Positions 23,060 to 31,460 of a stretch of DNA of 64,000 bases are shown here, piece by piece. The position numbers were made by a program, and so were the translations under genes. The stretch spans positions 62,001 through 126,000 of the forward strand of contig CAWHEG010000031.1 in NCBI GenBank assembly GCA_963828405.1. The letters run 5' to 3'. The notes beneath the pieces are model-generated. The model was not told the origin of the DNA and ran no database searches. It saw only the letters and a program-made list of their open reading frames with translations. The first letter of the stretch is position 1; the number at the start of each line of letters is the position of its first letter. The stretch comes from JANMJD01 sp963828405 (GTDB lineage Bacteria > Actinomycetota > Acidimicrobiia > Acidimicrobiales > Ilumatobacteraceae).

Positions 23060-24112
23060 TCAGGCGACGTGCCCCACAGTCGGCAGTTCGACGCCGGCGG
23101 GGATCTGCTGGGTGATGCAATGCGGCCCGCCTCCGCCGAAGGCGATCGTCCCGCCGGGAACCCCGACGATCTCACGGTCGGGGTGGAGGGCACGCAGGGT
23201 GTGCAACGCCGGACCGTCAGCGTCGTTGCCGCCAAGCGGAACGATCACGGCCCCGTTGGCAAGGTAGTGGTTGGCGTACGACACAGCGGCCGTCGGACCC
23301 GGATCGAGGACGACGATCTCGAACGAACGACCCGCAACATCCCGGGCGACGCGCAGCACCTCGAGGTTCGCCTGCCCACGGGAGTGTTCCGGGGAGGCGA
23401 CGTCGGAGACGACCTCGAGCAGCACCCGACCGGGCGCGGCGTACTGCATCACCCCGTCGACGTGGCCGTCGGTGCCGGCGGGCCCGGTGTCGAGGCTGTG
23501 ACCGAACGGAAGCCAGATCACCGTCGATGCGCCGAGGTAGTCCTTCAGCCCCTGCTCGATCTGCCCCCGGGTCAGATCCGGGTTGCGGTTCGGGTCGAGC
23601 AGGCATTGCTCGGTGGTGATCACCGTTCCCTGTCCGTCGACGAAGAACGAGCCGCCCTCGAGCACGAACGGCGCCTCGAAGTACCGCACGCCGAGCCATT
23701 CGGCGACACGGCGCGGCAAGCGGTCATCGTCGTCGTGCGGATGCCAGCGGTTGCCCCAGGCGTTGAACCCGAACCCGACCGCGGCCACCCCGCCGAAGCC
23801 ATCGCGCACGAACGCCGGGCCGCTGTCGCGGCTCCACGAATCGTTGATCGGGATCTCGATCGGCGTTACCCCCGAACCGCACTGCCAGCGGACTTCCGGG
23901 GCGTGCCCGGCGTTGCACACCATCACCACAGGCTCGAAATCGGCGATCGCCGCGGCGACGACCGCATAGTCGCGTTTGGCTGCAGCCAGCCGGTCTCCCC
24001 AGAGTTCGACCCGTGAGGGCCACGCCATCAGACAGCCTGCATGCCGCTCCCACTCGGCCGGCATGCGGAACCCGGCGGCCGCCGGGGTCGTGGTCGAGGC
24101 GTCGGTGGCCAT
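23060..24112 (-). CDS. Agmatine deiminase (peptidylarginine deiminase-type)
   Basis: A 350-aa guanidino-group-modifying enzyme. It has MPAEWERHAGCLMAWPSR at the start, the NDSWSRDSGPAFV substrate region with conserved acidic residues, GTDGHVDGVMQYAAPG containing the catalytic His, and the C-terminal GGGGPHCITQQIP with the nucleophilic Cys. It converts agmatine to N-carbamoylputrescine and ammonia. The frame is open to an ATG at 24187, but the ATG at 24112 gives the normal length and has GATGAT 6 nt upstream. It is convergent with the SIMPL lipoprotein. No N-carbamoylputrescine amidase is adjacent. Confidence 0.88.
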   Translation of the reverse strand: MATDASTTTPAAAGFRMPAEWERHAGCLMAWPSRVELWGDRLAAAKRDYAVVAAAIADFEPVVMVCNAGHAPEVRWQCGSGVTPIEIPINDSWSRDSGPAFVRDGFGGVAAVGFGFNAWGNRWHPHDDDDRLPRRVAEWLGVRYFEAPFVLEGGSFFVDGQGTVITTEQCLLDPNRNPDLTRGQIEQGLKDYLGASTVIWLPFGHSLDTGPAGTDGHVDGVMQYAAPGRVLLEVVSDVASPEHSRGQANLEVLRVARDVAGRSFEIVVLDPGPTAAVSYANHYLANGAVIVPLGGNDADGPALHTLRALHPDREIVGVPGGTIAFGGGGPHCITQQIPAGVELPTVGHVA

Positions 24113-24223
24113 TGCGCGATCATCGCATCGATCGAATGCTCGACCGAACTCAGATCGGTGCGGGCTCGCGTTCCGCACGAGCCGCACTTCCGGACCGAGC
24201 CCGCCACGCCAGCGGAGCGCGGC

Positions 24224-24625
24224 TCACAGACGGTCGGCGGCCTCGACCTCGGCGGCGAAGCCGTCGAGATCGGCGACGGTCGGCTCGTGCTCCCACACCT
24301 CGACGCGATCGAGCACCGCCGCGTAACGCTCGCGCTGACCGGGATGGACGACGGCCCTGATCGGCACTTCCGGACGCATGACATCGCGGTAGCGGGCGAG
24401 GATGGCGCGGTGTTGCGCACGGTCGAGGTCGAGTACGAACACGATCCCATGGGCGTCGGCGACGGCCTGACACCCGACCCCGGCCAGGATCGGGCACAAC
24501 GACCCGTGGTCGGGCCCGTGGCAGACCACGACGGGGTGGCCGGTCCTCTCCATGAAGTGCCGGTCGAAGTTCGCCGCTTCGCCCGGGGCGACGTCAATCA
24601 GGATCAACCCGTGCTCGTTATCCAT
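24224..24625 (-). CDS. Hypothetical protein, 133 aa
   Basis: I do not recognise this protein. It has a clear start: ATG 24625 is preceded by AAGGAGG with 6-nt spacing. Features seen are FDRHFMERTGHPVVVCHGPDH and alternating acidic/hydrophobic segments suggesting a small alpha/beta soluble protein; there is no signal peptide or membrane helix. It contains two Cys (VVVCHGPDHGSLCPIL) separated by about ten residues. It lies between agmatine deiminase and the MFS-cNMP gene, all on the minus strand, with about 100-bp gaps, so operon membership is uncertain. Confidence 0.6.
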   Translation of the reverse strand: MDNEHGLILIDVAPGEAANFDRHFMERTGHPVVVCHGPDHGSLCPILAGVGCQAVADAHGIVFVLDLDRAQHRAILARYRDVMRPEVPIRAVVHPGQRERYAAVLDRVEVWEHEPTVADLDGFAAEVEAADRL

Positions 24626-24724
24626 CATCGACCTCCTTCGCTGGACAACCCCACCGCACCACCGGAGCGACCCCACCAACAGAGGCCAAGGTCACCTGCC
24701 GGTCGGGCCTGGCGGGATCGACGT

Positions 24725-26446
24725 TCAGTCCTCCCCCGCACCGGCGGGTAGGTCGTCGAGGCCTGGATCCGAGAGGTACCGCCCGCCCGTCATCAGCCGC
24801 AGGGCCCGCCACACAGCCTGCTCGGACGAGTCGTAGCCGGTGACGGCGAGGAGGAAGGGGCCCCGTTCGATCTCGAGCAGTTCGCCGCGCCGCATCGCGG
24901 TCACCGTCGCCGTGCGGGCGACATCGGCCAGCAGGGCGACCTCGCCGAAGCCGGTGCCCCGGCCGAGCGTGCGCACATGCACGCCGGACACCGTCACGTC
25001 GAAGGTGCCATCGGCCACGGCATAGAAGCTGTCACCGTGTTCGTGCTGGCGGATGATCATCTCTCCGGCAGCGACCGGCACCTCGACCGAACTGCGGGCG
25101 ACGGCTTCGAGGGCGAACGTCGGGAGCGACTCGAACACCGGCAACTGGCGCAACAGACTCATCGCCACGACGGGCACGTCGGCACCGTCGTCGGCGGTGC
25201 GCAGGGGACGGACGAGTGACACCGCCAGCACGGCGTAGAGCGCGCCCAACCCGAGCAGCGCGGCCCGCGGGCCAGCGGCGGCGATGAGGATCTGGGCGAA
25301 CAGCGAACCGCCGAGCAGACCCAGGCCGGCACTGGTCTCGAGCGCTCCGAACAAGGCGGCGAGCTGCGACGGTGGAGCGGAACGCTGGAACAGGACACGT
25401 ACCATCAGATCGAGCAGCGAGCGGCTGCAGCCGAGCACCGGCAGCACGACGACGGCGGTGATCAGGGTGATGCCGAGCCCGAAGACGGTGCACGCCCCGG
25501 CGATCACGGCCAACGAGGCGAGGATCAGCGGCGCCAGCCGGCGTCCGTTCACGGTGCGGCCCGCCACGGCACTGCTGAGAAACGCCCCCACCCCGAACAG
25601 CGCCGTCAGGACGCCGGCGCCGGCGTCGCCGAGATCGAGGTGCTCTCCGGCGATGACCACCAGGATGATGTCCAAGGCGCCGACGATCAGGTATTGACCC
25701 ATCGAGGCGACGAGCAGGCCGCGGGAGCCCTGACGACGCCCGACGTCGACGATGGCGTGGAACGGGCTCGTCAACGAGTGCGCCAACCGACGGACCCGAC
25801 CGTCATGCCGAGTGGGCGACGCGGCACCCTCGTCGCCGAGCACCACGGCGGGCGGGCCGCTACGTGCCCCTCGTGTGGCGACCACGGTGGCGAGAGCGGT
25901 CAGCCCGCAACAGCCCAGCAGGACCATGCCGCCCCCGCCGACACCGAGCAGCACTGTCGCCGCCAACGGGCCGAGCAGCACGCTGGCGCTCTCGCAATGC
26001 CCGATCCACACGTTGGCCGAGGTCAGCTCACGCGACGAACGCACCAGGGCGGGGAGGAGGACCGCCCCGGTCGGCCGGAGCGAGGTGACCCCGGCGAAGG
26101 CCAGCATCGCACCGGCGACGACGATCGCCGACGGCCACCGGGCCAGGGCGCACGCGGCGGCGATGCCGTAGCCGCCGGTCTGCGCTGCCAACGCCCACAG
26201 ACGGACGAACGCCGGGGGGTGCCGCTGGGCGAGATGGGCGGTGGCCGATGACAGCAGCGTGTACGGGGCGAGGCTGGCGAGCGAGGCATACCCGGCCGCA
26301 CGGGCGCCGCCGTGGTCGAACGCGTAGACGAGTACGCCGATCAGCGCCGCCCATTCGGCGATGGTCGCCAGTGCGTGGCTGACGATCGAGCGACGCACGT
26401 CGCCGTTGCGCAGGACGCCGCGCCGGTCACGTGTCCGGTCGGGCAT
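24725..26446 (-). CDS. MFS-like transporter fused to a C-terminal cyclic-nucleotide-binding domain
   Basis: A 573-aa protein. Residues ~20-410 hold about 10-12 hydrophobic segments of a major-facilitator-type transporter (IAEWAALIGVLVYAF, YTLLSSATAHL, ASVLLGPLAATVLLG). The last ~140 residues are a cNMP-binding beta-roll: LPVFESLPTFALEAVARSS, IIRQHEHGDSFYAVADGTFDV, then the phosphate-binding-cassette-like GRGTGFGEVALLADVARTATVTA (GE...RTAT). Transport may be gated by cAMP/cGMP or another ligand. The ATG at 26446 overlaps the end of the cupin gene by 20 bp. Confidence 0.82.
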   Translation of the reverse strand: MPDRTRDRRGVLRNGDVRRSIVSHALATIAEWAALIGVLVYAFDHGGARAAGYASLASLAPYTLLSSATAHLAQRHPPAFVRLWALAAQTGGYGIAAACALARWPSAIVVAGAMLAFAGVTSLRPTGAVLLPALVRSSRELTSANVWIGHCESASVLLGPLAATVLLGVGGGGMVLLGCCGLTALATVVATRGARSGPPAVVLGDEGAASPTRHDGRVRRLAHSLTSPFHAIVDVGRRQGSRGLLVASMGQYLIVGALDIILVVIAGEHLDLGDAGAGVLTALFGVGAFLSSAVAGRTVNGRRLAPLILASLAVIAGACTVFGLGITLITAVVVLPVLGCSRSLLDLMVRVLFQRSAPPSQLAALFGALETSAGLGLLGGSLFAQILIAAAGPRAALLGLGALYAVLAVSLVRPLRTADDGADVPVVAMSLLRQLPVFESLPTFALEAVARSSVEVPVAAGEMIIRQHEHGDSFYAVADGTFDVTVSGVHVRTLGRGTGFGEVALLADVARTATVTAMRRGELLEIERGPFLLAVTGYDSSEQAVWRALRLMTGGRYLSDPGLDDLPAGAGED

Positions 26447-26723
26447 GGAACTCCACGACGAAGCGGGCGCCGGCGCCCGGTTCGACACGATGGGCCCGTT
26501 GCGGCGGGATGTCGAGGGATTCACCGGCACCGACGTCGTGCACCGAACCCGGCGGCTCCTCGAACACGAAGCGGACGACCCCGTCGAGGACACGCAACCG
26601 CCCCCACACGCCGGTGGCGATCAGATGAGCCGTTCGCAGGGCGGCCGGGGTGGATGTCGCGGTGAACTCCGGCGTCGTGCGGACGTGACGGAGGCCGGGG
26701 GGCATCTGGTCGGATCCACTCAC
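26427..26723 (-). CDS. DUF1971 cupin-like protein (TehB C-terminal-like)
   Basis: A 98-aa single-domain cupin. It has MPPGLRHVRTTPEFTATSTPAALRTAHLIATGVWGRLRVLDGVVRFVFEE followed by the second cupin strand VGAGESLDIPPQRAHRVEPG and FVVEFHARP. This matches the DUF1971 family, which also occurs as the C-terminal part of some tellurite-resistance proteins. The start is GTG 26723 with CACAAT 8 nt upstream; ATG 26705 is the alternative. Function unknown; metal or anion binding is plausible. Confidence 0.75.
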   Translation of the reverse strand: MSGSDQMPPGLRHVRTTPEFTATSTPAALRTAHLIATGVWGRLRVLDGVVRFVFEEPPGSVHDVGAGESLDIPPQRAHRVEPGAGARFVVEFHARPDT

Positions 26724-26737
26724 GATCGTCGATTGTG

Positions 26738-27979
26738 TCACGGGGCCGGGCGCACGGTCGGGCGTTCCTCGGGCGGTCGGAGATCGCGGAACTGGGCGAG
26801 CAGCAACAGGTCGTAGACGGCCTTCAGCGCCCCACCGATCAGCAGCGGCCAACCGAAGTTCGAATGGGCGAGCATCCACCCGGCGGCGATCGGGGGCAGT
26901 GCCGAGGCCAGCGACCGGGGCACGTTGGTCACGCTCGCCGCAGCCGGGCGTTCGGCCGGGGTGACGACGGCCATCACATACGAGGTGCGCACGGGGACGT
27001 CCATCTGCGACAGCACCGAACGGGCGAGCAGGCAGGCCACGGCGAGCGGGGCGTTGGGCATCAGCGCGGTGAGCATCAGCAGGCCGTTGGCCGGCAGATG
27101 GGTGAAGACCATCGTGCGCACCAGCCCGATCCGCCGGGCGATGCGCACGGCGACCAGCCCGGAGAACGCCGACAGCACCCCGGTCCAGAAGAAGACCGCA
27201 CCGCTGACCGCCGTCGACAGACCGAACCGCCGACGCAGCCACAGCACGACCAGTGCGGTGATCACGAAACCGCCGCCGAGCGAGTCGAGGCTGAACAGCG
27301 CCGCCAGTCGGTAGACCACGGCCTTGGACTCACCGAGCGGTCGGCGCGTGGCGGTGACCGGCGGCTCGATCGACGGGCTCAACCGGCGATAGCGCACCGC
27401 CACCGCCACGCCGAGGGCGGCGTAGAGGACGAACGACCACCGCAGCGCCGCCGTCGCCGAGATGCCGGCCTGGCGACCGACCCACTCGGGCACGCCGGCG
27501 CACAGCGCGCCGAAGGCGCCGACCAGCGATCCGATCAGGGTGTAGCGAGCGAACACGGCCGTGCGCTGGGTGTCCGGGACCGTCTGGGGCAGCAACGCCT
27601 GCTCGGTCGGCAGGAACACGCTCACATCACCACCACTCGGGTTGAGCGTCCCGATCGCCCCGACGAGCAGGAGGGGCCAGAACGAGCCGAACACGGCGAA
27701 CCCGACACCCGTGGCGATCATCAGCAGCGACACGAAGCGCAGCAACCGCCGACGGGCCATCTGGTGCGCCCGCAGGCCCACACCGAGGGTCACGGCGGCC
27801 GAGCCGAGCAGCGTGCCGGTGATCAGGACACCGATCCGGGCCTCGCTGAACCCGAGGCCGGTCAGGTAGACGGCGAGGATCACGCTGATCAACCCGTCAC
27901 CGAACCCCCGGATCGCCCGCGTGCTCAGCAGCACCCCGGCATCGTCGGTCGCCTGCTCGGGCAGCCAGCGGATCTTCAC
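26738..27979 (-). CDS. MFS transporter
   Basis: A 413-aa major facilitator with 12 predicted hydrophobic helices. It has GFGDGLISVILAVYLTGLGFSEARIGVL at the first helix pair, LGVGLRAHQMARRRLL in the loop after the third, and TSYVMAVVTPAERPAAASV late, common in drug or metabolite efflux MFS. GTG 27979 gives a normal length; the longer frame upstream is composed of shadow sequence. It is divergent from ureAB across 67 bp. No substrate can be given; with urease next door a nitrogen compound is possible but not shown. Confidence 0.85.
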   Translation of the reverse strand: MKIRWLPEQATDDAGVLLSTRAIRGFGDGLISVILAVYLTGLGFSEARIGVLITGTLLGSAAVTLGVGLRAHQMARRRLLRFVSLLMIATGVGFAVFGSFWPLLLVGAIGTLNPSGGDVSVFLPTEQALLPQTVPDTQRTAVFARYTLIGSLVGAFGALCAGVPEWVGRQAGISATAALRWSFVLYAALGVAVAVRYRRLSPSIEPPVTATRRPLGESKAVVYRLAALFSLDSLGGGFVITALVVLWLRRRFGLSTAVSGAVFFWTGVLSAFSGLVAVRIARRIGLVRTMVFTHLPANGLLMLTALMPNAPLAVACLLARSVLSQMDVPVRTSYVMAVVTPAERPAAASVTNVPRSLASALPPIAAGWMLAHSNFGWPLLIGGALKAVYDLLLLAQFRDLRPPEERPTVRPAP

Positions 27980-28033
27980 CGCGCCTGCCCCGTCAGCGAG
28001 GTGGGGGTCACGATCGGCCGGCTCATCGTTGCC

Positions 28034-28039
28034 TAGGTT
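28034..28039 (+). promoter_or_regulatory. Leaderless-type -10 hexamer TAGGTT
   Basis: TAGGTT lies 7 nt before the ATG of ureAB at 28047. Confidence 0.5.
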
Positions 28040-28046
28040 GGCACCT

Positions 28047-28739
28047 ATGCGGCTCACTCCGACAGAACGGGACCGGCTGTTGATCTTCACCGCCGCCGAA
28101 CTCGCCCGGGCGAGGCGGGCCCGGGGGCTGAAGCTGAACGTGCCCGAGGCCACGGCGCTGATCGCCGACACGGTCTGCGAGGCCGCTCGCGACGGCCGCC
28201 GCCTGCTCGACGCGGCGCGCCTCGGGGCGTCCGTGCTCGGACCCGACGACGTGCTGCCCGGTGTGGTCGACATCGTCACCGACGTCAAGGTCGAGGCCGT
28301 GTTCGACGACGGCACCCGGATGGTGGTGGTACGCGACCCGTTCGGTGCCGACCCGGCGCGCCTCGGCGACGCCGCCCCCGGGGCGGTGATCACGGCACCG
28401 GCACCGGGGCCGGCGGCGGTCGATGTCGTCACGCTCGAGGTGGTGAACACCTCCGAGGTGCCCGTGAGCATCACCTCCCACTTCCACTTCTTCGAGGTCA
28501 ACAGCCGCCTCGACTTTCCCCGGCGCGCCGCCTACGGACGCCGCCTGGCCATCCCGGCTGGGGCCGCGCTGCGTTTCGACCCCGGGGTGCCCACCGCCGC
28601 TCCCCTGCGACCGATCGGCGGTGAACGCGTCGCCATCGGGTTCGCCGGCCTCGTCGACGGACCGCTCGACGCCCCCGGCGCGCTGGACGCCGCCCTCGCC
28701 CGGGCGGCTGCAGCCGGCTACCGGGGAGTCGATCGATGA
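28047..28739 (+). CDS. ureAB: Urease gamma/beta fusion protein
   Basis: A 230-aa fusion. Residues 1-100 are urease gamma (MRLTPTERDRLLIFTAAELARARRARGLKLNVPEATALIAD) and ~115-230 urease beta (TLEVVNTSEVPVSITSHFHFFEVNSRLDFPRRAAYGRRLAIPAGAALRFDPG). Gamma-beta fusions occur in Helicobacter and some actinobacteria. It forms the structural part of the urease complex with UreC, which it overlaps by 4 bp. No ureD, E, F or G maturation genes follow, which is unusual for a functional nickel urease operon. Confidence 0.9.
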   Translation: MRLTPTERDRLLIFTAAELARARRARGLKLNVPEATALIADTVCEAARDGRRLLDAARLGASVLGPDDVLPGVVDIVTDVKVEAVFDDGTRMVVVRDPFGADPARLGDAAPGAVITAPAPGPAAVDVVTLEVVNTSEVPVSITSHFHFFEVNSRLDFPRRAAYGRRLAIPAGAALRFDPGVPTAAPLRPIGGERVAIGFAGLVDGPLDAPGALDAALARAAAAGYRGVDR

Positions 28740-30463
28740 CCGGGACCCACCACGGCGACCATCCCGCCTCGCACACCGCGGCCGACGAGATCCTCCCGGG
28801 CGACTACGCGGCGATCTACGGCCCGACCGTGGGCGACCGCCTGAGGCTCGGCGACACCGGCCTGGTGATCGAGGTCGAGCACGACGCACAACGCCGGGGT
28901 GACGAGTTCCTCGCCGGCTTCGCCAAGACAGCCCGCGACGGCCTCGCCCTCCAGGCTGCGTCGCTGCGCGCCACCTGCGACCTGGTGATCTCGAACGTGG
29001 TGGTGATCGACGCCACCCGCCCGATCGGCAAGGTCTCGATCGGCATCCGCGAAGGGCGCATCTGCGCCATCGGGCGGGCCGGCAATCCCGACACCCTCGA
29101 CGGTATCGACGTCGTGGTCGGCACCGGCACCTCGATCGTGTCGGGTGAGGGCCTGATCGCCACGGCCGGGGCGATCGACACCCACGTGCACCTGATGTCG
29201 CCGCGGATCATGGAGGCCTCCCTCGCCTCGGGTGTCACGACGATCATCGGCCAGGAGTTCGGCCCGGTATGGGGCGTCGGGGTGAACTCGCCATGGGCGT
29301 TGCGCCATGCCTTCAACGCCTTCGACGCCTGGCCGGTCAACGTCGGGTTCCTCGCCCGCGGCTCGTCGTCCTCCCCCGACCCGCTGACCGAGGCGCTCGT
29401 CGAGGGGGGTGCGTGCGGGTTCAAGGTGCACGAGGACATGGGCGCCCACGCCCGTGCCCTCGATACGGCGCTGCGCGTCGCCGAGGACCACGACGTGCAG
29501 GTGGCGCTGCACAGCGACGGCCTGAACGAGTCCCTCTCCGTCGACGACACCCTGGCCGTCCTCGGTGGCCGCACGATCCACGCCTTCCACATCGAGGGGT
29601 GTGGAGGCGGTCACGTGCCCAACGTGCTGCGGCTCGCCGGGGTGCGCAACGTGCTCGGCTCGTCGACCAATCCGACGCTCCCGTTCGGCCGGGACGCCCT
29701 CGACGAGCACTACGAGATGATCTTCGCCGCCCACGGTCTCAACCATCACTCGCACTCCGACGGGGCCATCGTCCGCGACCGCATCCGCGACGGCACGATG
29801 GGGGCCGAGGGCGTGCTCCACGACCTCGGGGTGATCGGGATCACCTCGTCGGATGCCCAGGGAATGGGGCGGGCGGGCGAGACCGTGCGACGCACGTTCC
29901 AGCTCGCCTCGCAGATGAAACGGCACTTCGGCGAGGGAGCGAGCCGCCACGACAACGACCGGGTGCGCCGCTACGTCGCCAAGCTGACGATCAACCCGGC
30001 GATCGCCCACGGGCTGGCCCACGAGATCGGCTCGATCGAGATCGGCAAGCTGGCCGACATCGTGCTCTGGCGGCCCGACCACTTCGGCGCCAAGCCCCAG
30101 ATGGTGCTCAAGGCCGGTTTCCCCGCCTTCGGTGTCACCGGCGACCCGAACGCCACCACCGACAACTGCGAACCCCTCGTGCTCGGCCCCCAGTTCGGCG
30201 CCCACGGGGCGACCGCCGCCGACCTCTCGGTCGCCTTCGTGGCCGGGGCCGCCGTGGCCGACGGCAACGACCGCATGACCACCCGGCGGAGGCGGAGCGC
30301 CGTGGGCGACACCCGGGGGATCGGCCCGGCCGACCTCGTGCACAACACCCGGCTGGGCCAGGTGGACGTCGACGCCCGCAGCGGCATGGTGTCGTTGGAC
30401 GGCGAGCGGGTGTATGCCGGACCGGCCGAGAGCGTTCCGCTGAACAGGCTCTACTTCCTGTAA
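28736..30463 (+). CDS. ureC: Urease alpha subunit-like amidohydrolase with altered flap
   Basis: A 575-aa protein of the urease catalytic family. Nickel-site residues are kept: THVH in IDTHVHLM, Lys230 (carbamylated Lys) in GFKVHED, His in ALHSDGLNES and FHIEGCGGGH, and Asp in ITSSDAQGMG. The mobile-flap sequence that normally reads MVCHHLD is here FAAHGLN: the conserved Cys (Cys319 in Klebsiella) is Ala332, its neighbour His is kept as His333, and the following His is Gly. HEDWG is HEDMG. Together with the missing accessory genes this suggests either a urease matured by proteins encoded elsewhere or a related amidohydrolase with another substrate. Confidence 0.85.
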   Translation: MTGTHHGDHPASHTAADEILPGDYAAIYGPTVGDRLRLGDTGLVIEVEHDAQRRGDEFLAGFAKTARDGLALQAASLRATCDLVISNVVVIDATRPIGKVSIGIREGRICAIGRAGNPDTLDGIDVVVGTGTSIVSGEGLIATAGAIDTHVHLMSPRIMEASLASGVTTIIGQEFGPVWGVGVNSPWALRHAFNAFDAWPVNVGFLARGSSSSPDPLTEALVEGGACGFKVHEDMGAHARALDTALRVAEDHDVQVALHSDGLNESLSVDDTLAVLGGRTIHAFHIEGCGGGHVPNVLRLAGVRNVLGSSTNPTLPFGRDALDEHYEMIFAAHGLNHHSHSDGAIVRDRIRDGTMGAEGVLHDLGVIGITSSDAQGMGRAGETVRRTFQLASQMKRHFGEGASRHDNDRVRRYVAKLTINPAIAHGLAHEIGSIEIGKLADIVLWRPDHFGAKPQMVLKAGFPAFGVTGDPNATTDNCEPLVLGPQFGAHGATAADLSVAFVAGAAVADGNDRMTTRRRRSAVGDTRGIGPADLVHNTRLGQVDVDARSGMVSLDGERVYAGPAESVPLNRLYFL

Positions 30464-30503
30464 CCCGGGACGCCAACCTGCCCGACGGCACCGCGCTGCT
30501 CCC

Positions 30504-30509
30504 TACGAT
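30504..30509 (+). promoter_or_regulatory. Leaderless-type -10 hexamer TACGAT
   Basis: TACGAT lies 8 nt before the ATG at 30518. Confidence 0.5.
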
Positions 30510-30517
30510 GGGAACCG

Positions 30518-31408
30518 ATGACGCTCACCCACTTCCCACCCGATGCCGACCCGGTGGCGGTCAGCGAACACCTCGCGGCGTTCGGGTACTCGATCGTCGA
30601 CGACGTCGTCGACCAGGCCACGATGGACCGCCTCGATGCCGAGGTCGCCCCCTACGTCGCCGCCTCGGATGCCGGGCGCGACGAGTACGACGGGCGCTTC
30701 ACCCGGCGGACCGGGGCGTTGATCGCCCGCTGCCCGACGTCGCGCCTGCTCGTGATGCACCCACTGGTGGTCGCCACGGTGAAGCACTTCCTGCGCCACG
30801 TGACGACGGTGCAGTTGCACCTCACGCAGCTGATCTCGATCTCTCCGGGCGAGACCCAGCAGAAGCTGCACCGCGACCAGATGGCCTTCGACTTCTTTCC
30901 GTTCCCGGCGACCTACCACGTGCAGTGCAACACGATGTGGGCGCTCAGCGACTTCACCGCGGCCAACGGGGCGACCCACATCCTGCCCGGGACATCGGCG
31001 ATGTCGGATGTCCAAGGGCTGGCGGTGGCCGGCGCCCAGGCCGAGATGAGGCGGGGCAGCATCCTGTTCTACGACGGCAAGGTGCTCCACGGGGGCGGAG
31101 CGAACCGGAGCGACCACGACCGCAAGGGTGTCAACATCACCTATGCGGTCGGCTGGGTCCGCCAGGAGGAGAACCAGTACCTGGCCTGCCCGCCCGAGAT
31201 CGCCCGCACGCTCGACGACGACCTGCTCCGGATGATGGGGTACCAGCAGGGCGCCTTCGCCCTCGGCTACGTCGGCGATCAGCAGGACCCGCTGTCGCTG
31301 CTGCGCGGCGAGCACGTCAAGGTGAAGGTGATCGGCGAGATCGAGCAGCGCAACGACGACATCCGCACCTTCGTGGAGGAACTGCACACGCGCTCCGACG
31401 TCACCTAG
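30518..31408 (+). CDS. Phytanoyl-CoA dioxygenase family protein
   Basis: A 296-aa Fe(II)/2-oxoglutarate-dependent oxygenase. The iron triad is visible as His-X-Asp in LHRDQM and a distal His in VLHGGGANRS; an Arg downstream in the family binds 2-oxoglutarate. It has CNTMWALSDFTAANGATHILPGTS, a PhyH signature. It would hydroxylate an unactivated carbon, for example of a lipid-CoA or natural product. It appears to have its own leaderless promoter 55 bp after ureC, so it is not necessarily cotranscribed. Confidence 0.88.
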   Translation: MTLTHFPPDADPVAVSEHLAAFGYSIVDDVVDQATMDRLDAEVAPYVAASDAGRDEYDGRFTRRTGALIARCPTSRLLVMHPLVVATVKHFLRHVTTVQLHLTQLISISPGETQQKLHRDQMAFDFFPFPATYHVQCNTMWALSDFTAANGATHILPGTSAMSDVQGLAVAGAQAEMRRGSILFYDGKVLHGGGANRSDHDRKGVNITYAVGWVRQEENQYLACPPEIARTLDDDLLRMMGYQQGAFALGYVGDQQDPLSLLRGEHVKVKVIGEIEQRNDDIRTFVEELHTRSDVT

Positions 31409-31460
31409 CCGGGACCCGCCGCGTACCGGAGCCGGCGGGGGCGACTGGCATGATCCGGGG

